NCBI RefSeq assembly: GCF_001439805.1 | Contig: NZ_JYLK01000024.1 | Location: 1 to 50,942 of the forward strand | DNA from: Pseudomonas trivialis | GTDB lineage: Bacteria > Pseudomonadota > Gammaproteobacteria > Pseudomonadales > Pseudomonadaceae | Direction: 5' to 3' | Length of the DNA stretch: 50,942 nt | Shown: piece by piece, positions 8,241 to 16,383 of the stretch | Layout: each line of letters starts with the position of its first letter | Numbering within the stretch: the stretch's first letter is position 1 | Notes under the pieces: model-generated | What the model was told of the DNA's origin: nothing | Seen by the model: the letters and a program-made list of their open reading frames with translations, nothing else | The model's database searches: none | Made by a program: the position numbers and the translations under genes

Positions 8241-9565
8241 GTGGCCTCCAGATTTCGGTGCAGCGGCAGCCACACCACAAAACGTGCGCCGAGGCCTTCG
8301 CGGCTGGCCACGGCGACGCTGCCGCCATGCAGGTCGGTCAACTGCTTGACCATTGCCAGGCCAAGACCTGTGCCTTCGAATTTACGCGCCAGGCTGCTGT
8401 CGATCTGGCTGAAGGCCTTGAACAGCTTGCCCATGTCGTCCTCGGCAATACCGATACCGGTATCGCTGACGCTCAGTTCGAGGAACTGCGTGTGCGAGCC
8501 GGGCGGCAACGCAAAGTTGTGCACTGGCCAGTCGCCGGGCACCAGGCCGACTTGATCGCGGCTGACTTCGCGCACGGCCAGGGTTACCGAGCTGCCGTGC
8601 TCGCTGAATTTGACCGCGTTGGCCAGCAGGTTGTAGACGATCTGTTTGGTCTTGCGCAGGTCCAGCTCAAGCCAGCCGAAATCGTCCGGGCTGTCGAGTT
8701 TCAACTGGATACGCTGCAGCGCGGCTTTTTCGCGCACGATCAATAGACTGTTGGCCAGCAAGCCCGAGAGTTCAACGGCTTCCAGCTCCAGGTCCATCAT
8801 TCCGGCTTCGACCTTGGACAGATCGAGAATGTCGTTGATCAGCGACAGCAAGTGCTGGCCGCTGGTGAAAATGTCGCCAATGTACTCGCGCTGGGTGTCG
8901 CTCATGTCGCCCACCAGCCCATCCTTGAGCGCTTCGGAAAAACCGATCACCGCGTTCAACGGCGTACGCAGTTCATGGGACATGGTGGCGAGGAATTCGG
9001 ACTTCATGTGGCTGGCGTGTTCCAGCTCCAGGTTCTTTTCTTCGAGGGCGCGTTCGAAGCCCTTGCGCTCGGCTTCCTCCTGCTTGCGCGCGGTGTTGTC
9101 GGTGCCGATCAGCAGGTAGCCGATGATCATGTCACTGCGATTGCGCAACGCCGTGACCGAGACCATGGCCGACAGGCGACTGCCATCCTTGCGGATATAC
9201 GTCAGCTCGTAGATGTCTTCGATCCCGCGCGAGGCTTTGAACACCAGCGCCTCGAAGCCCGGCGTGATGGGCGTGTCGAGCTCCAGGCTGAGCGCGGCGG
9301 CGCGGGTGATCAGCTCGACGGGGTCGGAAATATCGGCAGGTGTGATGCGGTTGACCACATCGGCGGCGGCATAGCCGAGCATGCGTTCGGCGCCGACGTT
9401 GAAGATCTGGATCACACCCTTTTCATCGGTGGCGATGCTGGAAAAATACGCGCTGTTGAAGATGGCATCCTGCAGCGCGCCGGTCTTGAGCAGGGTTTTC
9501 TGGCGTTTGAACTCGACGATCTTTTCGGCGCGCGATTGCGGCGGTGTGGGTGGCGGTGTGTCCAT
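8225..9565 (-). CDS. PAS-domain sensor histidine kinase (446 aa)
   Basis: The protein lacks transmembrane segments, so it is probably cytosolic. A PAS domain covers about residues 35-150 (AIFNSAYFSSIATDEKGVI; LTYIRKDGSR; LIGTDNT). A coiled coil follows at 155-190, then a HisKA domain with His197 in MSHELRTPLNAVIGF, and a HATPase domain with N-box (NLLANAVKFS), G1 (DTGIGIAEDD), F-box and G2 (EGTGLGLAMV). All catalytic motifs are intact. I place the start at 9565 because residues before it read as non-coding; an in-frame ATG at 9676 exists. It overlaps the next receiver gene, so kinase, receiver and EAL regulator form one cascade. Its signal is unknown; the PAS domain might bind a small ligand or cofactor. 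Confidence 0.92.
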   Translation of the reverse strand: MDTPPPTPPQSRAEKIVEFKRQKTLLKTGALQDAIFNSAYFSSIATDEKGVIQIFNVGAERMLGYAAADVVNRITPADISDPVELITRAAALSLELDTPITPGFEALVFKASRGIEDIYELTYIRKDGSRLSAMVSVTALRNRSDMIIGYLLIGTDNTARKQEEAERKGFERALEEKNLELEHASHMKSEFLATMSHELRTPLNAVIGFSEALKDGLVGDMSDTQREYIGDIFTSGQHLLSLINDILDLSKVEAGMMDLELEAVELSGLLANSLLIVREKAALQRIQLKLDSPDDFGWLELDLRKTKQIVYNLLANAVKFSEHGSSVTLAVREVSRDQVGLVPGDWPVHNFALPPGSHTQFLELSVSDTGIGIAEDDMGKLFKAFSQIDSSLARKFEGTGLGLAMVKQLTDLHGGSVAVASREGLGARFVVWLPLHRNLEATWPQS

Positions 9566-9730
9566 CGCTTGTGCGTTCCGTGCTATTGAGGCCCGACATC
9601 GAAAAGGCCGATGTCGCAGAGCATGCTCACAGAAGATCGCGTGGGGCGATGATGAGGAGATGAGGTCTTTGGACAATAGCAGAGATTATGGCTCTTTGAT
9701 GGCAGAAAGCGCTCTGCCGGAATTTTGACC

Positions 9731-9814
9731 TCACACCGGCGATATCGTCGCCAGCAGGCCAATGCCAATCGTCAGTACCAAAAAGCCGAACAGGAAAAGT
9801 GCCATCTTGGTCAT
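9731..9814 (-). CDS. 27-residue single-span membrane peptide
   Basis: A 28-codon frame starts at an ATG preceded by GGAGG at 5 nt, one of the best ribosome sites in the window. The product has a Met-Thr-Lys-Met head and then about 20 uninterrupted hydrophobic residues (ALFLFGFLVLTIGIGLL), ending SPV. It is a predicted one-helix inner-membrane peptide. It lies 165 nt upstream of the PAS kinase on the same strand, with possible but unshown co-transcription. Candidates are a kinase modulator, a regulatory small membrane protein or a hydrophobic type I toxin-like peptide. Confidence 0.55.
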   Translation of the reverse strand: MTKMALFLFGFLVLTIGIGLLATISPV

Positions 9815-9960
9815 GGAGCCTCCGAGAAGTTGGATGACAGAAATGTCAGGTTGGCGCCATTGTCTGTCTGCAGTGGCTTTCAGTACAGAGGCAGGTGGCG
9901 AATAAAAAACCATATCAGATTGTCTGTTGTCGAGTGAGGCAGACGTAAGATGCGGGGCGC

Positions 9961-11070
9961 ATGCTGACCCATCATCCGCGCGCGCCGGTTGAGACAGCCA
10001 GCCCATTTGCCCCTAAGATGACGCCCATGGGATCAACAATAAAAGTGGGCCACCCCTCGATGGAAAGACGTCAATTCAGCGGCGGCATGAAAGGCAAGAA
10101 CCTGCGTTACCTCAACGAAAACCCCGGGCAGTTGGCGTCGGTCACTCGCGTCGGCTTTTTGTTGCTTGAACACTTCTCCCTGCCGGCGTTCACCCAGACG
10201 CTCGATACCCTGGTCACCGCCAACCTGCTGCGCCCTGAGCTGTTCGCCTCGCGCACCTTCGGCAGGGGTGAGGGCGAAGTCATCAGTGACCTGGGTCTGG
10301 TGATTCGCCCCGACGCCGTGCTTGAGGCGGCGGCGTTGCATGACATGGACCTGCTGGTGATATGCGGCGGCTTTCGCACCGAACTCAAGGCCAGCGAAGA
10401 CTTTATCCATCTGCTGCGCAGCGCTGCGGAACAAGGCATCAGTCTCGCCGGGTTGTGGAACGGCTCCTGGTTCCTGGGGCGCGCCGGGTTGTTGCAGGGT
10501 TATCGCTGCGCCATCCATCCGGAGCACCGGCCGGCACTTGCGGAAGTGTCCAAGGCAGCCCAGGTCACCAGTGAGCCCTTCGTGATCGACCGCGATCGGC
10601 TCACCGCCTCCAGCCCGTCGGGCGCTTTTCATATGGCGCTGGACTGGATCAAGAGCCGGCATGGCAAGGCGCTGGTTGAAGGCATCGAAGACATTCTGGC
10701 CTTCGAGGAATCACGCTATCGGCGCATCAAACCGACCGAGAACGTCTGCGTCAGCGCGCCGTTGCGCGAAGTGGTCAAGTTGATGGACGCCAACCTTGAA
10801 GAGCCCCTCGAACTTGACCAGTTGGCCGTCTACGCCGGGCGCTCCCGGCGCCAGCTCGAACGGCTGTTCAAGGAACAACTGGGCACCACGCCGCAGCGCT
10901 ATTACATGGAACTGCGCGTCACCGAGGCGCGACGGTTGTTGCAACACACCGAGTTGTCACAGGTGGACGTGCTGGTGGCGTGCGGGTTCGTGTCGCCGAG
11001 TCATTTCAGCAAGTGTTACAGCGCGTATTTCGGATATCGCCCCTCCAAGGAGAAGCGGTTGGTGAAGTAG
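9961..11070 (+). CDS. GlxA-family regulator (DJ-1/GATase1-like plus AraC HTH)
   Basis: An N-terminal DJ-1/PfpI-like domain (about residues 60-245) contains DLLVICGGFR and GLWNGSWFLGRAGLL, with Asn in place of the nucleophilic Cys, so it is probably a ligand sensor rather than an enzyme. A C-terminal AraC double helix-turn-helix follows (about 265-365; LDQLAVYAGRSRRQLERLFK and CGFVSPSHFSKCYSAYFGYRP). Relatives in Pseudomonas (GbdR, CdhR, ArgR) control amino-acid and quaternary-amine catabolism. The start is uncertain: in-frame ATGs at 9961, 10018, 10027, 10060 and 10087 all lack a clear ribosome site, and homology would favour one of the later ones. An ADP-ribosylglycohydrolase gene follows 37 nt downstream. 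Confidence 0.88.
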   Translation: MLTHHPRAPVETASPFAPKMTPMGSTIKVGHPSMERRQFSGGMKGKNLRYLNENPGQLASVTRVGFLLLEHFSLPAFTQTLDTLVTANLLRPELFASRTFGRGEGEVISDLGLVIRPDAVLEAAALHDMDLLVICGGFRTELKASEDFIHLLRSAAEQGISLAGLWNGSWFLGRAGLLQGYRCAIHPEHRPALAEVSKAAQVTSEPFVIDRDRLTASSPSGAFHMALDWIKSRHGKALVEGIEDILAFEESRYRRIKPTENVCVSAPLREVVKLMDANLEEPLELDQLAVYAGRSRRQLERLFKEQLGTTPQRYYMELRVTEARRLLQHTELSQVDVLVACGFVSPSHFSKCYSAYFGYRPSKEKRLVK

Positions 11071-11107
11071 CGTGTGTGTCGTTGAGGAATTAGCTCAGGG
11101 AGTAAGC

Positions 11108-12016
11108 ATGGCTATAACGCTTTTGGATCGCTATCGTGGCAGTTTGCTCGGCTTGGCCTGTGGCGACGCAGTCGGGACGACGGTCGAATTCATGCCCCGA
11201 GGCTCATTCGCGCCCGTGGTTGATATGGTCGGCGGAGGGCCTTTCAAGCTCAAACCTGGCCAATGGACGGACGATACATCGATGGCGCTCTGCCTGGCGC
11301 AGAGCTTGTTGCAGAGTGGAGGGTTTGACGCGGCGGATCAGATGGCGCGTTACCTCAAATGGTGGGCGCATGGGGATTTGAGCTCCACAGGCGAGTGTTT
11401 TGATATTGGGATGACGGTTCGTCAAGCGTTGGCTGACTTCCAGAAAAATGGCAATCCATTTGCAGGCTCTACGGACCCCTATTCCGCAGGCAACGGCTCA
11501 ATGATGCGCTTGGCGCCTGTGGTCCTGTTTTACTTTCCTGACCGTCAGCAGGTCCGCGCATTCACGGCAGACAGCTCTCGCACCACCCATGCGGCGCAGG
11601 AGGCGATTGAGTGTTGTCTGTTACTGGCCGAAGCGATCAGTAATGCATTGAGTGGGGCTGCTAAAGCTGATGTGCTTCGGTTTCCCAATCTCTCCCTGTC
11701 GGCACCGAAAGTGTCGGCTATCGCAGGCAGTGAATATCAAGCGAAGTCGAGTAACGACATTGTGGGTTCCGGTTATGCGGTGGCTTCCCTGGAGGCTGCG
11801 TTCTGGTGCTTCCATCACACCCATTGTTTCGCCGACGCGGTACTCGAAGCGGCAAATCTGGGCGATGACGCCGATACAACTGCTGCCATCGTTGGGCAAT
11901 TGGCCGGCGCGCACTACGGAGTTCAAGGCATTCCTTCCGGATGGCTGGAGAAACTGTGGATGCGCGATGAGATTCAACACATTGCCGAGGCATTGTTCAG
12001 GGCTGCCGCCGCCTAG
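11108..12016 (+). CDS. ADP-ribosylglycohydrolase family protein (302 aa)
   Basis: The chosen ATG is preceded by AGGGAG at 5 nt. The family metal-binding motifs are present: GLACGDAVG near the N-terminus, WTDDTSMALCLA at about residues 55-66 (Thr-Asp-Asp) and LGDDADTTAAIVGQLAGA near the C-terminus, which together would hold the binuclear Mg2+ or Mn2+ centre, as in DraG and ARH. A further motif, YSAGNGSMMRLAP, lies mid-protein. The expected reaction is removal of ADP-ribose from a protein, nucleic acid or small molecule. No ADP-ribosyltransferase or nitrogenase gene is in the window, so a classical DraG role is unlikely. It may share a transcript with the GlxA-type regulator upstream. Confidence 0.88.
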   Translation: MAITLLDRYRGSLLGLACGDAVGTTVEFMPRGSFAPVVDMVGGGPFKLKPGQWTDDTSMALCLAQSLLQSGGFDAADQMARYLKWWAHGDLSSTGECFDIGMTVRQALADFQKNGNPFAGSTDPYSAGNGSMMRLAPVVLFYFPDRQQVRAFTADSSRTTHAAQEAIECCLLLAEAISNALSGAAKADVLRFPNLSLSAPKVSAIAGSEYQAKSSNDIVGSGYAVASLEAAFWCFHHTHCFADAVLEAANLGDDADTTAAIVGQLAGAHYGVQGIPSGWLEKLWMRDEIQHIAEALFRAAAA

Positions 12017-12047
12017 ACTCAAAGCCCCTTAAGCAGGCCGAGACCTC

Positions 12048-12182
12048 TGTGGCGAGCGGGCTTGCCCCGCGTTGGGGTGCGAAGCGCCCCCAATCAAGCA
12101 AAACGCGGTGTACCTGATACTGCACGGGGCATGGTTTTGGGGCTGCTGCGCAGCCCAACGCGGGGCAAGCCCGCTCGCCACA
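12048..12182. repeat. REPIN, copy 2
   Basis: This 135-bp element has inverted ends TGTGGCGAGCGGGCTTGCCC and its complement, each with a GGGCTTGCCC palindromic core and a second inverted stem (CCGCGTTGGG). The interior contains CCTGATACTGCACGGGGCATGG, whose reverse complement is matched in copy 4, so the two copies lie in opposite orientation. It fills most of the gap between the ADP-ribosylglycohydrolase and the convergent FAD dehydrogenase, and could act as a bidirectional transcript end. Confidence 0.88.
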
Positions 12183-12223
12183 GTTAGGCCCGCTTCCAGG
12201 ATTTGATTCTGATTTTTAATCCC

Positions 12224-13471
12224 TCAGAACCGTGAAAGACGATACGACGCCCATTGCGGGACGTTCTGGTGTGACACCATTTGCCCAATCATCTGCGCTG
12301 TCACCGCAGCCTGGGTCAGCCCCAGATGCTGGTGACCGAACGCGAGCAGTACCTTGCCCCCACAGACTTGGTCAATGATCGGCAGCGAGTCTGGCAGGGA
12401 AGGCCGAAATCCCCTCCAGGGGCTGGCGTCGTGGCGGTTCAAGTCTTCGCGGAACAGGCCCTGGCTCAGGCGGTGCAGCTGCCAGGCGCGTTCCATGTTG
12501 GCAGGGCGGTCCAGTCCGGCGAATTCCACCGTGCCGGCCAGGCGCAGGCCGCCGCGCATGGGGGTCATGATGAACTTGCGTTCCAGCGAGGTGACCGCAA
12601 ATGGCAGACGGCCTTGCTCGTGGGGCAGCATCAGGTGGTAGCCGCGCTCCGTGTCCAGTGGCACTTTTTTGCCGGTCAGGGCCGCCGTCAGTTTGGCGGA
12701 GTGGGCGCCGCAGGCAATCAGGACCTGCGGTGCGGTGAGAGTTCCCTGGTCGGTCGTCAGCGTGACGCCATCGCCTTCGACGCGTCCATTGAGCACCTTG
12801 CGCTGGATAAATCGCACGCCGCCGGCCTTGGCGGCATCAACCAGCGCGCGCACCACTGTGTAGGGATCGATAAAGTGCCCGGTGCCCGGAAAAAACAAAC
12901 CGCCCTGGATGCGCTCACTCAACTGCGGCGCACCGGCGCGGACCGCATCGCCTGACCAGAAGGCCACTGGTACGTCCTGTTGTTGCATGCGCTGCTGCAA
13001 GGCATCGATGGCGTTTCGCGAATCGGCTCGCTCGAATACCAACAATGAGCCGTCGTTGCGTAGCAGTTGTGGCTGTCCGATGGACTCGAGCAGGCGGCGC
13101 CAGGCATCCAGGCTGCCTTCATTCAGGGCCCTAAGACCGGTCACCGTGCGTTGATAGCGCTCCGTCCGCAGGTTGAGCAGCAGCCGGGCGAACCAGGGCA
13201 GGGCGCGGGGCAGGTATTTCCAGTCCAAGCGCAGCGGGCCCGTGGGGTCCAGCAGCATGGCGGGCAGGCGTTTGAGGATCGCCAGATCGGCGATGGGAAA
13301 GACCTGCTCGGTCGCCAGGTGACCGGCGTTGCCGTAGGAAGCGCCCATGCCCGGCGCCTGCGCGTCGATCACCAGCACCTGGCGTCCTTGCCGCGAGAGT
13401 CGCAGAGCGCAGGCTACGCCGATGATGCCGGCACCGACGATGACGATGTCTGGCGGGGTCTGGTCGCACAT
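12224..13471 (-). CDS. FAD-dependent D-amino-acid dehydrogenase, probably D-hydroxyproline dehydrogenase (415 aa)
   Basis: This DadA/DAO-type flavoprotein has an N-terminal Rossmann FAD motif (IVIVGAGIIGVACALRLS, residues 9-26), the acidic ribose-binding strand end (VLVIDAQ), a second FAD contact (LIACGAHSAKL) and the C-terminal WRGFRPSLPDSLPIID and FGHQHLGLTQA motifs. It lies directly downstream of the DHDPS-type gene (13-nt gap) and hydroxyproline epimerase. That context makes oxidation of cis-4-hydroxy-D-proline to 1-pyrroline-4-hydroxy-2-carboxylate the likely reaction. Electron transfer would go to the respiratory chain. An ATG further upstream (13618) is rejected because it overlaps the deaminase gene and gives an unlike N-terminus. 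General D-amino-acid dehydrogenase activity is the alternative. Confidence 0.87.
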   Translation of the reverse strand: MCDQTPPDIVIVGAGIIGVACALRLSRQGRQVLVIDAQAPGMGASYGNAGHLATEQVFPIADLAILKRLPAMLLDPTGPLRLDWKYLPRALPWFARLLLNLRTERYQRTVTGLRALNEGSLDAWRRLLESIGQPQLLRNDGSLLVFERADSRNAIDALQQRMQQQDVPVAFWSGDAVRAGAPQLSERIQGGLFFPGTGHFIDPYTVVRALVDAAKAGGVRFIQRKVLNGRVEGDGVTLTTDQGTLTAPQVLIACGAHSAKLTAALTGKKVPLDTERGYHLMLPHEQGRLPFAVTSLERKFIMTPMRGGLRLAGTVEFAGLDRPANMERAWQLHRLSQGLFREDLNRHDASPWRGFRPSLPDSLPIIDQVCGGKVLLAFGHQHLGLTQAAVTAQMIGQMVSHQNVPQWASYRLSRF

Positions 13472-13484
13472 GCCCTGTTCGCTC

Positions 13485-14429
13485 CTACATCGACGCCTCG
13501 GCCGACCAATTGGCGTACCAGTTGCGAAACAGTGTGTATTGCTGCTCGGCATAGCGCCGCTGGGCATCGCTGAGCGCATCGCTCTCGTTGAAGTGCAACG
13601 CGTAACCCGGGTCCCCATTGAGCACCATCAGGTGCTTGTAATACAGCACCAGGTCGCAGCCTTCATCGAAGGACGACAGCACCGCCAGTGCCGTTTCCAG
13701 CTCGCGGGCCAGGCGAGCGGCCTTGGCATCGCCCAGGGCGGCCTTCTGGCTCAGCGCCACCAGTTGCAGCACCTCTCGCGGCAAGGCATTGCCGACACCA
13801 GTGATGGCACCGACAGCGTTGCAATTGACGAAGCCATGCACCACCTGGGTGTCGACGCCGACCATCAGGGTCACGTTGTCGTCCTGGGACGTGATGTTTT
13901 CTGCGGCGTAGCGCAGGTCGGCAGCGCCGCCGAACTCCTTGAAACCAATCAGGTTCGGGTGCTGGCGGCGCAGCTCGAAGAACAGCTCGGCACGCGTTGC
14001 GAAGCCGTAGTAAGGGCTGTTGTAGATCACCGCCGGCAGGTTCGGCGCCGCATTGAGGATCGCGGCGAAGTGGGCCTTTTGCGCGGTAGCCGATGCCCCT
14101 CGGGAAAGTACGCGGGGAATCACCATCAGACCATGGGCGCCGACCTTGGCGGCATGCGCCGCGTGGGCCACGGCTTCACGGCTGTTCACCGCGCCAGTGC
14201 CGACGATGGTTGGCACACCCGCAGCCACCAGGCGCGCCACGCCCTCCTGGCGCTGGGCTTCGGTGAGCAGCGGCCAATCCCCCATCGAGCCGCAATACAC
14301 CACGGCGCTCATGCCGATATCGATCAGCTCGCGGCCCTTGGCGACCAGCGCGTCGAAGTCGGGCGTGCGCGCCGGGGTGCAGGGCGTCATGAGGGCAGGA
14401 ATGCAGCCGCTGAAGATGTTGTGGGTCAT
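13485..14429 (-). CDS. DHDPS-family aldolase/deaminase, probably pyrroline-4-hydroxy-2-carboxylate deaminase (314 aa)
   Basis: This is a DapA/N-acetylneuraminate lyase superfamily TIM barrel of normal length. The Schiff-base Lys164 lies in LIGFKEFGG, the catalytic Tyr in VIYNSPYYG, and the N-terminal substrate loop reads GSMGDWPLLT where DapA usually has GTTGE. The start at 14429 is supported by AAGGAG at 8 nt, and the gene begins 17 nt after the epimerase stop. In the known hydroxyproline pathway a DHDPS-type enzyme deaminates 1-pyrroline-4-hydroxy-2-carboxylate to 2-oxoglutarate semialdehyde. The neighbouring epimerase and D-hydroxyproline dehydrogenase support that role over lysine synthesis. 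Confidence 0.87.
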   Translation of the reverse strand: MTHNIFSGCIPALMTPCTPARTPDFDALVAKGRELIDIGMSAVVYCGSMGDWPLLTEAQRQEGVARLVAAGVPTIVGTGAVNSREAVAHAAHAAKVGAHGLMVIPRVLSRGASATAQKAHFAAILNAAPNLPAVIYNSPYYGFATRAELFFELRRQHPNLIGFKEFGGAADLRYAAENITSQDDNVTLMVGVDTQVVHGFVNCNAVGAITGVGNALPREVLQLVALSQKAALGDAKAARLARELETALAVLSSFDEGCDLVLYYKHLMVLNGDPGYALHFNESDALSDAQRRYAEQQYTLFRNWYANWSAEASM

Positions 14430-14446
14430 TGTCGCAACTCCTTGTG

Positions 14447-15394
14447 TCATACGGATTGGACAGGGGCGCAGATGCCCCAGGCAAAAGGGTCCTGCTCGTC
14501 GATCAGCAGCACGCTGTCGGCGGTCACGTAGGCGCGGCCGGTGATGAAGGGCCGCACCTGTTCGCCCTGCCATTCATAACGGCCTTCGAATTGGCTGCCG
14601 GTAATACCGGCCTGTAACCAGATGTCGCCTTCAGCGAGTTTGCCGTCTGCCGCCAGGCAGGCGAGCTTGGCGCTGGTGCCGGTGCCGCAGGGCGAGCGGT
14701 CGTAGGCCTTGCCCGGGCACATGACGAAGTTGCGGCTGTCGGCCTGGGCGTCATCGGCGAACAATTCGACATGGTCGATCAGCGCACCTTCCGCCCCGTG
14801 AATGCCCTGATCCTCGAGGGCCTTGAGCAGCGTCCAGGTGTAATCGCTGAGCGCGGCAACATGGCTCATGTGCAACGCCTGGCCGTGGTCAGACACCAGG
14901 AAAAACCAGTTGCCGCCCCAGGCGATATCGCCATGTACCAGGCCATGGCTAGGTACCTGCACCGCAACCTGTTTGCGGTAGCGCCAGGCGGGCACATTGC
15001 GCAGGGTAACGGTGCCGTCGGCGTGCAGCGTGGCGGTGACGCTCCCGACCGGCGTGTCGATGAGATGGTCGCCGGGGCTGATATGGCCGAGAAAATGCAA
15101 TGAAGCCACCAGGCCGATGGTGCCGTGGCCGCACATGCCCAGGTAACCGGCGTTGTTGAAGAAGATCACCCCGCAGGTGGCACCTGGCGTCACCGGCTGG
15201 CAATACAACGCGCCCACCAGCACATCGTTGCCGCGCGGCTCCAGCAGGCAGGCGCGACGCCATTGATCATGGTGCGTGCGCAGGCTGTCGAGCTGCGCGG
15301 CGAGGGTGCTGCCGGCCAGTGCAGGAAAGCCGTTTAGAACCAGGCGGGTGGGTTCGCCGCCGGTGTGGGAGTCGATGACATGCAATCGTTTCAT
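14447..15394 (-). CDS. 4-hydroxyproline 2-epimerase (proline racemase family, 315 aa)
   Basis: Both catalytic cysteines are present, Cys88 in LGMCGHGTIG and Cys236 in RSPCGTGTSAK. Their numbers match those reported for Pseudomonas hydroxyproline epimerases. A Thr at the second site would have indicated the dehydratase subfamily, so this is a true epimerase or racemase. The N-terminus starts with the family motif VIDSHTGGEPTR. The start at 15394 follows GGAG at 9 nt. The expected reaction is conversion of trans-4-hydroxy-L-proline to cis-4-hydroxy-D-proline. It is the first gene of a three-gene minus-strand operon and faces a divergent AraC-type regulator. 2-Oxoglutarate semialdehyde dehydrogenase and a transporter, also needed for the pathway, are not nearby. 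Confidence 0.92.
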   Translation of the reverse strand: MKRLHVIDSHTGGEPTRLVLNGFPALAGSTLAAQLDSLRTHHDQWRRACLLEPRGNDVLVGALYCQPVTPGATCGVIFFNNAGYLGMCGHGTIGLVASLHFLGHISPGDHLIDTPVGSVTATLHADGTVTLRNVPAWRYRKQVAVQVPSHGLVHGDIAWGGNWFFLVSDHGQALHMSHVAALSDYTWTLLKALEDQGIHGAEGALIDHVELFADDAQADSRNFVMCPGKAYDRSPCGTGTSAKLACLAADGKLAEGDIWLQAGITGSQFEGRYEWQGEQVRPFITGRAYVTADSVLLIDEQDPFAWGICAPVQSV

Positions 15395-15577
15395 GGAGCG
15401 CTCCGTCAGTGCACGTTGCCGGGAGAAGGCATGGCAACGTCTTCTTGTGACTGGCCTAGCCTGAACGCGTTGGCCAGGCACCGATTGATGCTTTGCCCAG
15501 TGGTGGATGACGATTTCGGCACAATGACCACACTCGACAGCGCCGCAGGCATGGCGCAATCTGCTGGACGTCGACGT

Positions 15578-16363
15578 ATGAGTGGGGCGGTCAAAGTCAT
15601 GTTGCACAGCGCGTTTGCGGCCTTTCTCCAGGGCAGTCGCCCCCGCAGCATCGAACACGTGCTGTCCGGCGTGGCGCAACTGCTACCGCTGCTGGACGTG
15701 ATCCCCAATGCGACGATCTTCATCAAGGACAGCGACGCCCGCTACGTGCTCGCCAACCGCACGCTGGTGCAGCGTTGTGGCCTCAGGCAGATGCAGTCGC
15801 TGTTGGGCAAGACCAGCGCCGAAGTGTTTCCCGCGCAACTGGGGCCCGGCTATACCGAGCAGGATCGGCGCGTGCTGCAGGCGGGCGTTGTGCTTGAAGA
15901 CCAGTTGGAGTTGCACCTCTACGGCAGTCACGAGCCCGGCTGGTGCCTCACTCACAAATGGCCGCTGTACAACGATGTTGGCCAGATCATTGGCCTGGCG
16001 GGTATTTCGGTCGATCTGCAGTCGGCGAGTGATACCCACCCGGCCTACCAACGGCTGGCGGTGGTCGACGAATACATTCGCGTACATTTTCACCGCCGTA
16101 TACGCCTTGTGGAACTGACGCGCATCGCCGGAATTTCCGTGGCGCAATTGGAGCGCTACTGCAAACGCGTGTTCCAGCTCACGCCCCGGCAGATGATCCA
16201 GAAGGTGCGGCTGGAGCATGCTCATCGACTGCTGCTGCATTCCGAACTGCCGATTACCGAGGTGGCGTTGCAGTGCGGGTACACCGATCACAGTGCATTT
16301 ACCCGCCAGTTCAAATCTTCCACCGGGTTCACTCCGAGGCAGTATCGACAAACCTCGGCGTGA
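15578..16363 (+). CDS. PAS-AraC transcriptional regulator, probably of hydroxyproline catabolism (LhpR-like)
   Basis: A PAS-like sensor domain (about residues 30-150; VIPNATIFIKDSDARYVLANR and IIGLAGISVDLQ) is followed by an AraC-type double helix-turn-helix (about 165-258; RIAGISVAQLERYCKRVFQ and VALQCGYTDHSAFTRQFKS). It is divergent from the hydroxyproline epimerase, with about 180 nt between the starts, a typical arrangement for a dedicated activator. The start is uncertain: ATGs at 15431, 15488, 15524 and 15551 are also in frame and none has a strong ribosome site. I chose the one just upstream of conserved-looking sequence. The PAS domain may bind hydroxyproline or a pathway intermediate; that is inferred. 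Confidence 0.82.
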   Translation: MSGAVKVMLHSAFAAFLQGSRPRSIEHVLSGVAQLLPLLDVIPNATIFIKDSDARYVLANRTLVQRCGLRQMQSLLGKTSAEVFPAQLGPGYTEQDRRVLQAGVVLEDQLELHLYGSHEPGWCLTHKWPLYNDVGQIIGLAGISVDLQSASDTHPAYQRLAVVDEYIRVHFHRRIRLVELTRIAGISVAQLERYCKRVFQLTPRQMIQKVRLEHAHRLLLHSELPITEVALQCGYTDHSAFTRQFKSSTGFTPRQYRQTSA

Positions 16364-16383
16364 GATTTCAGCTGTGCGTGCAC

